From the NCBI GenBank assembly GCA_028023455.1, contig JAQFVV010006273.1, positions 5,253,128 through 5,317,127 on the forward strand: DNA of 64,000 bases, in the 5' to 3' direction. The position numbers and the translations under genes are program-made. Shown here piece after piece: positions 50,598 to 62,627 of this stretch (its first letter is position 1; each line of letters begins with the position of its first letter). Below the pieces are notes generated by a model that worked only from the letters and a program-made list of their open reading frames with translations, was not told the origin of the DNA and did no database searches. The DNA is from Epiperipatus broadwayi (taxonomy: Eukaryota > Onychophora > Udeonychophora > Euonychophora > Peripatidae).

Positions 50598-51363
50598 CGA
50601 GTAATGGAAATGAACCTGTACACTTTATTAGCGATCAAATATTATTTTGCAAAAATATAGGTGATATTTTGTTCTTTATTATAAATATATGTGATTAAAG
50701 AAAAATAAGTATAATTCTTGTTTAGTATGTGATTAATAATAACTATTAACGTATACATTTAAAGTAGTTAGTGTCAAAACTATGGATAGAGAAAATTTGA
50801 CAGTTGTAAATCAAAGTGTATCAATTTGTTATTGATAAGTATTGAATATATGAAAATATATGTAAGAGATTGCGACAAGGACCGAGAGATGAATGCTAAA
50901 TTGGTATGGTAATGTACGTCTTAGAAGTCATTTATCTTTTATTTTTGTTTAAGTTTAAACAAATCATGCTAAGCATTAACAGTAAGCTTTGCTCTTGATT
51001 AATATAGTTTTTGTATTTGTTTATAATACATTTGCGGAGATAAAGCATTCATAATTTTACTCATTACAATGTTATAGACAGTGGAGTGACAATTTCACAG
51101 TTTTAAATAAATTTTTTATATATGATATGAAGTTATACAAAGCGCTTTTGTATAAAGTTTTCAGTATTACTGTTGAGGTGGGGGTGCGGATGGGCGTGGT
51201 ATATGAAGTATACAATGCAACAAATTGAACTTGAATTTTCTCCACCAATAGTTAAAATATTCTTTACATAAATATTAATATAAAAACTATTAATACAGAA
51301 ATTTTAAATGATATGAATAACATTTTTCATGGTTAAAAAGTAAGACAAAGATTTAAAAATAAC

Positions 51364-51532
<169 letters not shown>

Positions 51533-52049
51533 TTATGGTACTTGTTGCATTGTTTTATCTCCTGTTCCCATATCAATAAAAATCCAAATATTATTGTTTA
51601 TTATGTAGAAGAATAGTGAAATAAACAATTATACTTATCTTATGTATTGGACAGTGAAATTGTGAATAGGCTTTTTTTTCATATTTGTTTTGCACTCAAA
51701 ATAACATTGTTAGATGCTTAATTACTAACCAATTTAAAATATATTAATTTATTAAGCGCAAACAGATGAAACCAATTTTATGTATTTATATGGATTGGCT
51801 ATAAACATCTTAAGCCCATTTAGAACAGGGAAATTTCGATTAGCCAGACTTAAGATAGCAAGAAGACAATCTAATTAAATAGGTTTATATATTAAAATTC
51901 ACAAAGTATATAAACCAAATTATACAAGTCAAAATTTTACATAAAGGATGTTGATGTCTTACATTATGTGTGTGTACATATATATATAAATCTATAAATA
52001 TCAACAACTAACTGGTTATTATATGTAAATCATATTATGATAGTCAATG

Positions 52050-52152
52050 CTTAAATAAACCAACAGAATATCAGAAATCTGTTGTTAAAGCAATACTAAT
52101 TTGAGTATTGTCTATAACAATAGATTGCTAATATTCTATTGATTTATTTAAG
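52050..52152. repeat. Long hairpin in the PKS intron, 48-bp arms and 6-base loop
   Basis: CTTAAATAAACCAACAGAAT at 52050 and onward to 52097 is the reverse complement of 52104-52152, with about eight mismatches. The loop is AATTTG. It would fold in either strand's transcript. A tiny foldback element or a pre-miRNA-like hairpin are both possible. Confidence 0.65.
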
Positions 52153-52357
52153 CAAATTTTCTACATTTACTATGTTGCCACCAACTACTTCAGATGACTA
52201 CATTATTGATTATTATTAATCATTTAAATCAAAACAATAATTTTTTTCTCTTTTCTGGATAGTTGTAATATTCAAGTAAATGTTCACACATAATTTAAAC
52301 TTAGTTTTTATTAATGTTTAATATGCTTTTGTTACGTAAAATATAATCATAGCAATC

Positions 52358-53110
52358 TCACATCTTTAATGTTTCTAGCTTTTATGTACTCTTGATAATT
52401 ATTTGGAAATTTAAAAATATTTAAATTTATATTGTTTGACATTCAAAAATATTTAAATTCTTTCTAAGGTCTCACTTCATAGAGAGAGGGGTACTTGTAT
52501 CTTTTATGTTTACTAAATATTCATTTATTGCTATTTCCTAAGCCTCTTTAATCTTTTGTTTTCTGTCTTCCCTTTTAATGCATACAATTTCAGGACTTTA
52601 GACAAATCAAATTTATGACCAGATATTTGTGCATAATCTATAAATATTGAGGGATGTTAATCAATTTCATGTTCTCTATGGTATAGGTGTTTATGCTGGA
52701 CTAATCTCATTGGAAGATTAGCCATTAATTTCCCATAACTTTTACATAGCTTGGTTGCATTGAATCTTGTAGATGATTTGGTGATATGATTCTGTTGTCA
52801 ATTTGTCTTTTGAATTGTTAAGTAATTTGTTAACTGGGGGAGGGGGGTATTTTTTCTGTGTATATTCTTTTTCATATGTTGATGAATGTATTCAATATGT
52901 AAAATATCACTATTATATTAATCTCACTTTTTTAATGTTCATAACCTTTATGTACATTTGATTTATTTTGAAATGTAAAAATATTTACATTTATATTGTT
53001 TGACATACAAAAATATTTAAGTGCCTTTGAAGAGCCCACATCTCAGAAAAGGGGATAGATATTGTATCTTTTCTGTTTATTGAGTATCAGTAACCCAAAC
53101 ATTTATTGGA
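52358..53110. repeat. Direct repeat pair in the PKS intron
   Basis: Copies at 52358-52525 and 52921-53110, about 565 bp apart, share AAAAATATTTA.ATTTATATTGTTTGACAT.CAAAAATATTTAA and TTGTATCTTTT.TGTTTA, with many differences. Possibly old terminal repeats. The 400 bp between them has a G-rich patch (52838-52849) and no coding signal. Confidence 0.5.
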
Positions 53111-54751
53111 ATATTAATCATTTATTAAATTATATATTATTGCTAGCCTATATATAAACAACTGACGGCATTATAGTTTAGTATGAAATGCATTTTGCAG
53201 GGTCAATTGGATTTTTTCAGATGCTCTTATTTATATGTTTCAAGAATATATTGATAAAGAGGTATATCGTCATTTTAAACCATGGTGATTCAACACAGAA
53301 TAAAGATATTCTGATATTTAAACCAGTTATTCCAAATCATAGTCTCTATCCTATATCCTTTTTGCTCCATATCACATTAATAATCTTTTTTTATTTCATC
53401 TACTCATCTCATCAATAGTTTTTTATAATTTTTTGAAATTCAGTTCAAGACATTGGTTATCATCTAAAATAAGTTCAATTTAACTCTATCTCAGTCTTTT
53501 TGATCTATTCTATAAATATGTTTCTAAAGTCTTTATACTAACTTTTAATAACAGTATATAAACAATATTTGTCTTCATCAGCTATTTTCAAACTAGGGAA
53601 CAAAATTTAACCAACATGTTTATTAATCAAAGCTTATTAAAAATGGTTACTTTCAAATTAGGTTTCAGACAGTAATGTAAAGCTACCATGAAAAAAATTT
53701 ATCCAGATATTATAATTCACATCAACCATTTCATTTTCTATCAAAATAATATCAGGTTCATAGAACCCTTTCATGGCCGAGTTGTATTTTAAAGCTACTG
53801 TTTACTAAATGGAATGTTTTGATATGAATGCTAGATGTCTTAACTATATAAACTGGATAGTGGTTGATTACAAACATATAGTGTTGAAAAAATACCATTT
53901 AATTTTTTTAAAACCATTATAAATATTATGTCTGGTGATTACCTGACAAATGTAGCTAAACTATTTTTTTTCTAATTCTAGAATATCTCTTATTAATATA
54001 AATTGTTATGATTTAAGTAACAATATTATATTATTTTATATGTTCAATTATTACTTTGTATAAAGACATTATAACTGCAGTTTATTAGAAAATTTTGGGA
54101 TGTAAGGCTTATTTCAAGGTACAGACATTGCTTTCAGATAAAACTGTTGATTGCAATTTCCTGGTTTGCTGCAATTAAACCAATCACATGGGAGCTTGAG
54201 GAATATAAAAATATATTATAAATCTGACAGTTTTTTCATTCAATTGATTTGAATATTTCAATTTCAATAGATTACAGCCTAGGCAAATACATTTAGTGAT
54301 TTTTCTTACTAATTTCATATCCAGCAATATATCAATTTCATATATAGTACTGAAATTATTTTTCCAAAAGCCATAAAATGTATGTACAATTTAAAAATAT
54401 TTTGTGGTTATTCTGAACTATCTGGAATGTAACTTCAAATATTTCACATATTATATAGAATTTTTTTTTCATAACTCAAGATTTCCTTAATGTAATATAA
54501 GATCATAACTAGCTTATGAAATTGATAATTATTTTGGTGGTCATAAGTGTAAAAATGTCATTTCACCTCTTCTCAATATTATATTTAAATCTTTATTTTG
54601 TTATAATATGGCATAGAAATATTTTTAGAATATGACAAAAATATGTATATAAATTCTATTTTTAATTATTAATTGAAACTAATAATAAATTTAATTTTAA
54701 AATTCTTAATAGAATGTTTGAATTATTTTTTTAAAAATGTTTCAGACTTAC

Positions 54752-57700
54752 CATATAAGCAAGGCACACTACTGGAGGCATATCTGATTTACTTATAAAA
54801 GTTTCAATTACTTCTAGACATTCATTAATATGCAGTGTTAAAAGTCCTTTAGATTCAGTTATTTTTGCAACATCCGGTTTGTCATCTATAAATCCAGCTC
54901 CTCTAACAGCACCCAATTGTAATGACAATCCTGGTAGATTGTTGTTTTGTCTATAAACTGCCAGGGCATCAAGGTATGAATTAGCTGCCACATAATTAGC
55001 TTGTTCAGGATTTCCAAAGGCAGAATTAACTGAAGACATCATAATAAAAAAATCCAAATTGTCTTCTTTTGTTAGTTCATGTAAATTATTTGCACCTTTA
55101 TATTTTGCATTTAAGCATCTGTCTAACTGCTCTTTTGTCAAATTAGGAATGGATGCATCATCTATTACACATGCCAAATGGATTATTCCTTTTAATGGCT
55201 GCCTGCAATTAGTCTTAACTGTGGCTAAAGCATTTTCAAGTTCTTTTTGATTTGATACATCTACCATGAAATAATATAATGAAACATTATGCTTTTTAAC
55301 ATAGTTTATAACAGATCTGGATGCTTCGGATTTACAACCACTTCTTGATAATAAGCATATATGTTTTGCTCCTTTTTTTGCTATCCATCTAACTATAGAC
55401 ATTCCTATTCCTCCGAATCCTCCAGTTATTAAATACAAAGCATTAGGATTAAATAATTGTAGAGTAGGTTTTAATTTCTCTGGGTAAAAGTTATTTGGTA
55501 TGTTTAGCACTACTTTTCCAATATGCTGACCAGAGGACATCCAACGAAATGTTGGTAACCAGTCACATATTGCTCTTACTTCTGTTGGCAAAGGAGAAAT
55601 TTGATTATTTGAATAAAGGTCAATAACTTTATTTAATAAATAATTTATTTTAGAGGGATTTGCTTTCATTAATAAATCTATTTGTACTGACAAAAGAGAT
55701 TTATTTTCTAAAAAACAGCGTAAAATTTTCAAGTCAGTATTTTCTAGAATGTCTCTTTTACCTATTTCACAAAATCGTCCACCAGGAGATAGAAGTTCCA
55801 TACTTTTTATTAAAAATTGACCACTTAAAGAATTTAGAACAACATCAACTCCTTTTCCATTAGTAAACTTTAGCACATCATCATGAAAAGATAATGAATG
55901 AGAATTCGTTACATAATCAATTTTTAAATTTTTTTGTAGGAAATCTCTTTTTTCGTCAGTTCCTACTGTGCAAATAATCTTGGCTCCAACCATTTTGGCT
56001 ATCTGTATGGCTGCCAAACCAACACCTCCACAAGCTGAGTGAATTAATACAGTTTCATTTTTTTGAATTGCTGCCCTTTCAATTAGTGCATGATAGGCTG
56101 TAATGTACACCATACAAAACCCTGCTGCATCTGTAAATGATAAGTCTTCTGGTTTTTTGGCAACAAAATGTGAATTACATATGACTTCTTCCGCAAAACA
56201 ATTTTCACCCAAAGCAATCACAGCATCACCAACATTAACATTTTTTACTTTTTTTCCTATCTCAGTTACAATTCCAGAACATTCTAATCCTAATGTTTGT
56301 CCTAAATTCAAACCTTCTAGCATACCCATTGCCATCATAACATCTTTAAAATTTAATGCTGAAGCTTTCACTTTAATTTTCACAGAATTCTCACAGAGTG
56401 TTTCTACAGGAAGTTGGTAGAAGCTGACATCATCTAAACACAATTTATTTACATTAGTATTTATTTCAAGACGCCATTTTCCTTTACAAATATTATTGTT
56501 TAATATTTTTGGTGATTTACATATTCTTGGAACTAGTAATGTATCATTTCTGACTGCAATTTCTTGATCAGGACTTTGGTAATTTATTGCATTGATTAAA
56601 TATTTTACTTTTGCTTCGATGTTTGATAAATGTGGTAGATCAATGGACTTAATTGGGAGATGTTTTAGTTCATTACTGGCAACTCTAGTGAAACCAATAG
56701 CTAATGAATGAGAAAGTTTTTTACATTCCATATTACCATTTTCAGTTATAATCCATACTTTGTTTAAAGAATTTGAATATTTGCATATAATTTTGAAAAA
56801 TGATAATAATTTATGCAAATCTGCATCATCATCTGACCATAGGTAAATAATAGAACATTGCTTATTTCCCACTTGTAAAAAGTTTGATATTGAATTTGCA
56901 TCATCAGGATTTACAATTGCTTTGCAGTTCAAGTATTTGGCTAAAGAATGAGAAATCCCATTCAATGTAGTACTAGCAATAAGAAATTGATCTTCAGATA
57001 TTTGTTTAAAATCACTACTGGATTTTTTGCCAATTGTAATTGAATGAAAAAATTCATTTGGTGTTGTTACTGATACAACATTCTCAAACCCATTATGTTC
57101 TAATGCCTGAGCCCAACCTTCTTTTGGTAACCAACAAATATTTTTTCTTTCATCATTAAATATCCAACAAAGTTCTAAAGAACCAAAAATTATTTCACAC
57201 ATTGGGCTTGCATTAGTAGCTTCATATAGCATAAGCCACCCATCTTCACATAATAGATCAGACATATTTTTAATTCCGATATTTATATCAATAGCTGAAT
57301 GTATTGTATCCATGCATACTACAATATCAAAACTTCCAGGAATAAAGTCTTGAGCAAATACATTTTTTTCAAAATCTAATTGTTGATACTTAACTGATGG
57401 ATATTCAGAAAGTGTTTGCTGAGCATGAAGGAAAAAGGTAACATTTAAATCAGTAAATACATATTGAATTCGGTCTTGTGCAATAAGATCTTTTAAAGAA
57501 TTTAATATATAAACTGCCAATCCACCCATTCTTCCCCCAATCTCTAAAATTCTAATTATTTTCTTATGCTTTGCAGCATGCTCAACTGCCTGTCGTATTA
57601 TCTCACTTCCACCTTTGTAATAAATTCTTGTTGATAATGAATTAATAAAATATTGGGCTAAACAATCAGCAGCAAATAAAATTTGTAAGGCTACACTTGG

Positions 57701-60700
57701 GTCCTGTAGGGTATCTGACAAGATGCTACCCAATCGCTTCACCATTGATATTTCTAAAGCAAATTCTGGACACTGCTCTTCAATTAGTTTTAAGCGTCCA
57801 TCTAAACTTTCAAAAGAATATTTGCTTTCATATTCAGATACAATAACTTTTAATCGTTGCACATACTTATCATTTCTTGGATGATATTTTTCTTCAGAAA
57901 CACTGTCTAAAGCATGTCTAGCATATGCAGCTGAAATCTTTTGTAGTTCAGTTAAAACCAATTCTGCACTTTGTACTCCCTTATAATCTTCAGCAAAATT
58001 GATCTTTAAAAATTCTTCATTAAAAATGCTTTCAGCTATATTTGTGGATGGTAGACAAGATGTTACAGGTTGCCAACAAGTTTCATACAAACAGTCTTTT
58101 ATATCAATAGATGTTTTGGTACCTGAGATGTTTTGAGCTTTAAAATCTAAAGCTTTCAAAATAATAGATCCATTCATGTCTGTCAATATAATGTCTCCAG
58201 TAATATTCATGGTATCACAGTCAATAATATTAGCATAAATAATCAATGGTTCATTTAAAGGAATTGATTCAGTATACATATTTAAATAGGAAAGATGCAC
58301 AGGTAAATATGTTGTTGTTCCATACCCAACTGCAAATTCTGCTATTTGAAAAGCTGCATCTAGTATGGCTACATTTAGTCGTTGGTATCGGTCCGTACAT
58401 GGTTTTAAATATCCTACAGCTTTCCAGTCTCCAAGAAATACTTTCTCAATCATTTGAAAATTCTCTCCATAGTTTAGATCTAAAGTGGAGAAATATTTAT
58501 AAAAGTCATGTGCTGATATTTCTTTGGGACAGTGCATTAAGAGATCTTTAATATTTATATTTTCCTGCTTTGTTGTAAGTGCATTATTTATTTTTGCTTG
58601 ACTATATAAATTATTATTGCATAATAAAAAAATTTGAGATGAATCAGTTTTAGCTGTGAGTTGAATTGTTTCATCTTTATCATCACTATTTAATGGTAAC
58701 ACTTTAAGAAAATGAATATCCTCTAAACATGGGTAGTCAGAGTCTTTAAATAAGTTTTCAACCATATATTCTATATAACCAGCAGCTGGAAATACAACAC
58801 GATTTTGAATAACATGATCTGCTAGGTATGGAAAGCTTTTCAGTGATATTTTTCCATTTTGACCTTTAAAAGATTTATCTTCCAATCCTAATCTTCTCAG
58901 TCTAAAGATTTCAGACTCATTCCAGTGGGACTGATGCTGCCATGGATAAGTAGGAAGAGGAGCCCAAGAGGAAGTGAATTTTGTATAATTATTCCAACTT
59001 ATATCAACTCCATTAACATATAATTTAGCAAGTGCATTTAAAACATTAAGATAATCATCTCTTTGCCGCTGACAAGATGTAACAAGATTGAGTTTTTGAC
59101 CTTGAGCAGTTTGACCAATACATGATAAAAGAGTGGCAGCTGAGCCTATCTCTAGAAAAATGTCAATAGAATGATTTTTCAAAATAGTTTGCACTGCAGT
59201 TGTAAATTTTACTGGCATTCTTATATTATTCCACCAATATAACCCATCAAAGTTATTACTATATATCTCTCCAGTAACTGTGGAATAAAAAGAAACATCT
59301 GATATCTTAGGTTTACTTTTTACAACATTATTCATTGCTTTTAAAAATGAATCTTTAATAGGATCCATATGTGGTGTATGAAAGGCACATTGAACCCGCA
59401 ACTTTTTAATTTTTTCTGGAAATTCTTCAGATAATTGAGTAATTCTATTAGTATCACCTGCAATTGTTATACCTGAGGGAGAATTCTCACATGCTACATA
59501 CAGATTTTCATACTGTGAACACAGTTTATTGCCTTCTTCTCTAGTCATTCTTACAGCTGCCATTGAGCCAGTATTAGCCAATTTTGCTTGTTCCTTGCTT
59601 CGAATATATACAACAGAAATAGCTTCTTTTAATGTCAATCCTCCACATGCATAAGCAGCAGCAATTTCACCTAAACTATGCCCTATAATTGCAGTGGGTT
59701 TTAATCCCCAGTGCTTCCATAATTCATATAATGCTAACTGAAAAATAGTAATAGCAGGCATTGAAACTTCAATTTTATCGATTACCTTTTCAGGTTGTTC
59801 TATTGAATTTCCATTTTTGGTACAAAATATGTGATAATCTTTTATTAGTGACCATCCACTAAAAGTTTCAAATATTGCATCACACGTATTAACAACAGTT
59901 CTAAATACATCTTCATTTTCATATAAGTTTCTTCCCATGTTAGCCCACTGTTGTCCTTGACCAGGAAATACAAAACAAATTTTGGGTTGTGACAAAGATC
60001 CAGAGTTTGTAACAATCTCTTCAGAATTAATGCCTTGTGTAAATGAATTCAAGTTTTCAATAAATTTATCTCCTGAATTAGCTATTATTGCCAGTCTATT
60101 AGAAAAGTGACTTCTTCTCATTGCTTGCCAGCCAACAACACTCAATGCATCATTATTATTTCTAAATAAAGTCCATTTTGTACATAAGTCTACTAATGCA
60201 TTGTTTGATTTTGCTGATAAAGGAATTAGTATATTTTTGCCTTTGTCATCTGAACCAAATTTCCAGTTACATTTTTGTTCACAGTTCTCTTGTTTAAAAT
60301 AAGTATTTTCTTCTAGAATAAGATGAGCTAATGCACCTCCAAACCCAAAGCAGTTGACACCTATTCTAATAGGAAATTTACTTTGAAATGGTTCTAATTT
60401 TGTTTGAATAGTTATATTTAAATTATCAGTATCTATTTTTGAATTAGGTTTTTTGAAATTAATTGATGGCACTAACATTCGTTTCTCTAACATTAAGCAA
60501 GCCTTTATCATACTAGCCATTCCTGCTGCTAACTCCATGTGACCAAAATTACTTTTTACTGAACCAATTCTTAGAGGCTCTTTGTGATGTGGACCAAAAA
60601 CATTTCCTATTGCATTAGCCTCAATTGGATCACCAACAGGAGTACCTGTGCCATGTGCTTCAACATATGCTATACTTTTTAAAGGAATATTAAATTTTGT

Positions 60701-61545
60701 GTAAACTTTTTTCATCAAATGTTCTTGATCGTCTTTTGAAGGCATTGTTAAACTGCTACTATAGCCATTGTCTCCAATGGCACTTCCTTTTATAATACAA
60801 TAAATGTGATCTTGATCTCTAATTGCTTTTTCTAAAGGTTTAATAATGCACACACCCCAGCCTTCACTTCGAACATAGCCTTTTGCATCTTCATCAAAAG
60901 GTCGACATTCTCCATCTGGTGATAGTACTCCCATGGCACTAAAACCACATGTTATTTCAGGTAAAGCTAAAATATTACATCCTGCAACAACTCCAACTTC
61001 ACAATCTTCACTCCATAATGAATTGCATGCAACATGCATGGATGTCATTGATGCAGCACAGGCAGTATCAACAGCTAAACTCGGCCCTTTAAGATCAAAT
61101 ACATAAGAAATTCGGTTGGCAGCTACACTGTGAGCCACACCGGTATGAAGATATTGATTAACATTCTCTTTTTCATGAACAAGCATTATTGAATAATCTA
61201 TCATTCCAATTCCAACAAAAACACCGCATTTATCTTGTAACTTCTGAGGAATAATACCAGCATCTTCAAAAGCTTCATGTGTGACCTCAAGTAATAGACG
61301 TTGTTGAGGATCGATCATTGCAGCTTCTCTGGGTGAAATTTTAAAAAAGCTATGATCAAACATATCAATATTATCAACAAATCCAGCTTTTTTGGTAACC
61401 ATAGTATTTGGTTTAGAAGGATCAACATTGTAATAGGCATCAATGTTCCATCTATCTTTGGGAATATCAGAAATAACATTTTGACCAGTACTAACAACTT
61501 TCCAAAAGTCTTCTGGTGAGAGTACTCCTCCAGGCATGCGACAAC
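54752..61545 (-). CDS. Type I polyketide synthase, giant internal exon (KS-AT-DH-MT-ER-KR)
   Basis: Large multidomain enzyme that would build and reduce a polyketide or branched fatty chain in the cytosol from (methyl)malonyl-CoA. The exon has 2264 whole codons, with no stop or frameshift. Residues are counted from an ATG at 61624, which lies inside the intron and is not the start. KS 27-440: Cys189 in DTACAAS, His324 in EAHGTG, His362 in NFGH. AT 545-870: Ser650 in GHSLGE, CAFH at 746-749. Then a YPWQ linker. DH 920-1165: His937, Asp1089 in LDAAFQ. Methyltransferase-like 1355-1475: EIGGRMGG. ER 1735-2040: HSACGGVGL at 1862-1870. KR 2055-2290: GGFGGIG, Lys2174, Ser2198, Tyr2211, Asn2215. The exon starts inside the KS motif G-CRMPGG after a TACTAAT-like branch site and AAAG acceptor. 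It ends at ATG|GTAAGT in phase 0. The order matches animal FAS and fungal reducing PKS, but motif wording is PKS-like. Clade and product are unknown. Confidence 0.95.
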
Positions 61546-62587
61546 CTTTAAAAGACAAACATATATACATTAGTAAACTAAAATTTTGAAATAATTTAGA
61601 AAAAAATTTTAAAATTAAATGCATTTTACATTTAGAATATACTCATATCTATATGTGAATACTATATATATATATATATTGAGTAGTTCATGCTAAGAGA
61701 GTTGTGTCAGAAAATAAGATTGGAAAGATTTGGCACATGATTTATTTACTGATTACTTTATTTAATTTGATTAAAAATGTTATGTAAAATTTTAAAAATG
61801 CAAAGGCAAAATCATAAGACCAATCACTATTCTTTTCAATTTTCTTGATGTGATACTATAAAATCTATTATAAAATTATATCTTTCTTGAATTGAACCTG
61901 TGAAATTTATGAACTATACAAAATTTTCTAAAAGGTTGGGCTTTTTTAGTGAACTCTGTATATTATAAAGATTATATTAAGCACATTTTAAACAATTGCC
62001 CTGATATCAGAAAATTGTGACAGAAGGTATAATGCACTGAAAAGCTACAATTAGACATGATGTTAAAGTATTTCAGAAAAAAAAATGTCTGCAGAAGAAT
62101 TTAAAATACAGCATATAAAATATAAAATAAACAGAATAATGGATTAGGGCATTTTATATGTGGATGTATTTGGGGTCACAGATTAATTTGTATAGCCATA
62201 AAAAAAACTCACCTCTAGCGTATTAATATTGGGTTTGAGATTTTTATCTATTTTTATCTTGGAATATCAATATTCAATTGCCAGAGGCTACCTGCAGTAG
62301 ACAATGATCTCATATAAGAAAAAACTTAAAAGAATTAAATTATATCAGTGTTTAGCAATCATGAACCTGTGATAAAAATATGAACATAATTATCAAATGA
62401 AATATTGATAATCTCTATCAATAATCACTCTACATGTTTTGAACAATGACCATGATATAGATTTTTCCAATGCCATAAATCTAATCCAGTTATAATACAT
62501 CCTACCAAATAACGATCAGAAATAGTTATAAAATTGAAAAAACATCTGCCAGTAATAATAGATATTATTAAACAGTAAATCTATCTA

Positions 62588-62627
<40 letters not shown>

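Noticed and set aside
53560-53610. CTGATGA on the minus strand at about 53576
   Set aside because: No GAAA box downstream and no stem I match.
55059-58551. Plus-strand open frames across the PKS exon (55059-55250, 55660-55863, 56103-56420, 58246-58551)
   Set aside because: They are antisense shadows of the PKS coding frame, with no domain of their own.
61546-61624. ATG at 61624 as the PKS start
   Set aside because: The 26 residues before GCRMPGG are unlike any KS N-terminus, and a good branch site and acceptor precede the motif, so this is intron read-through.
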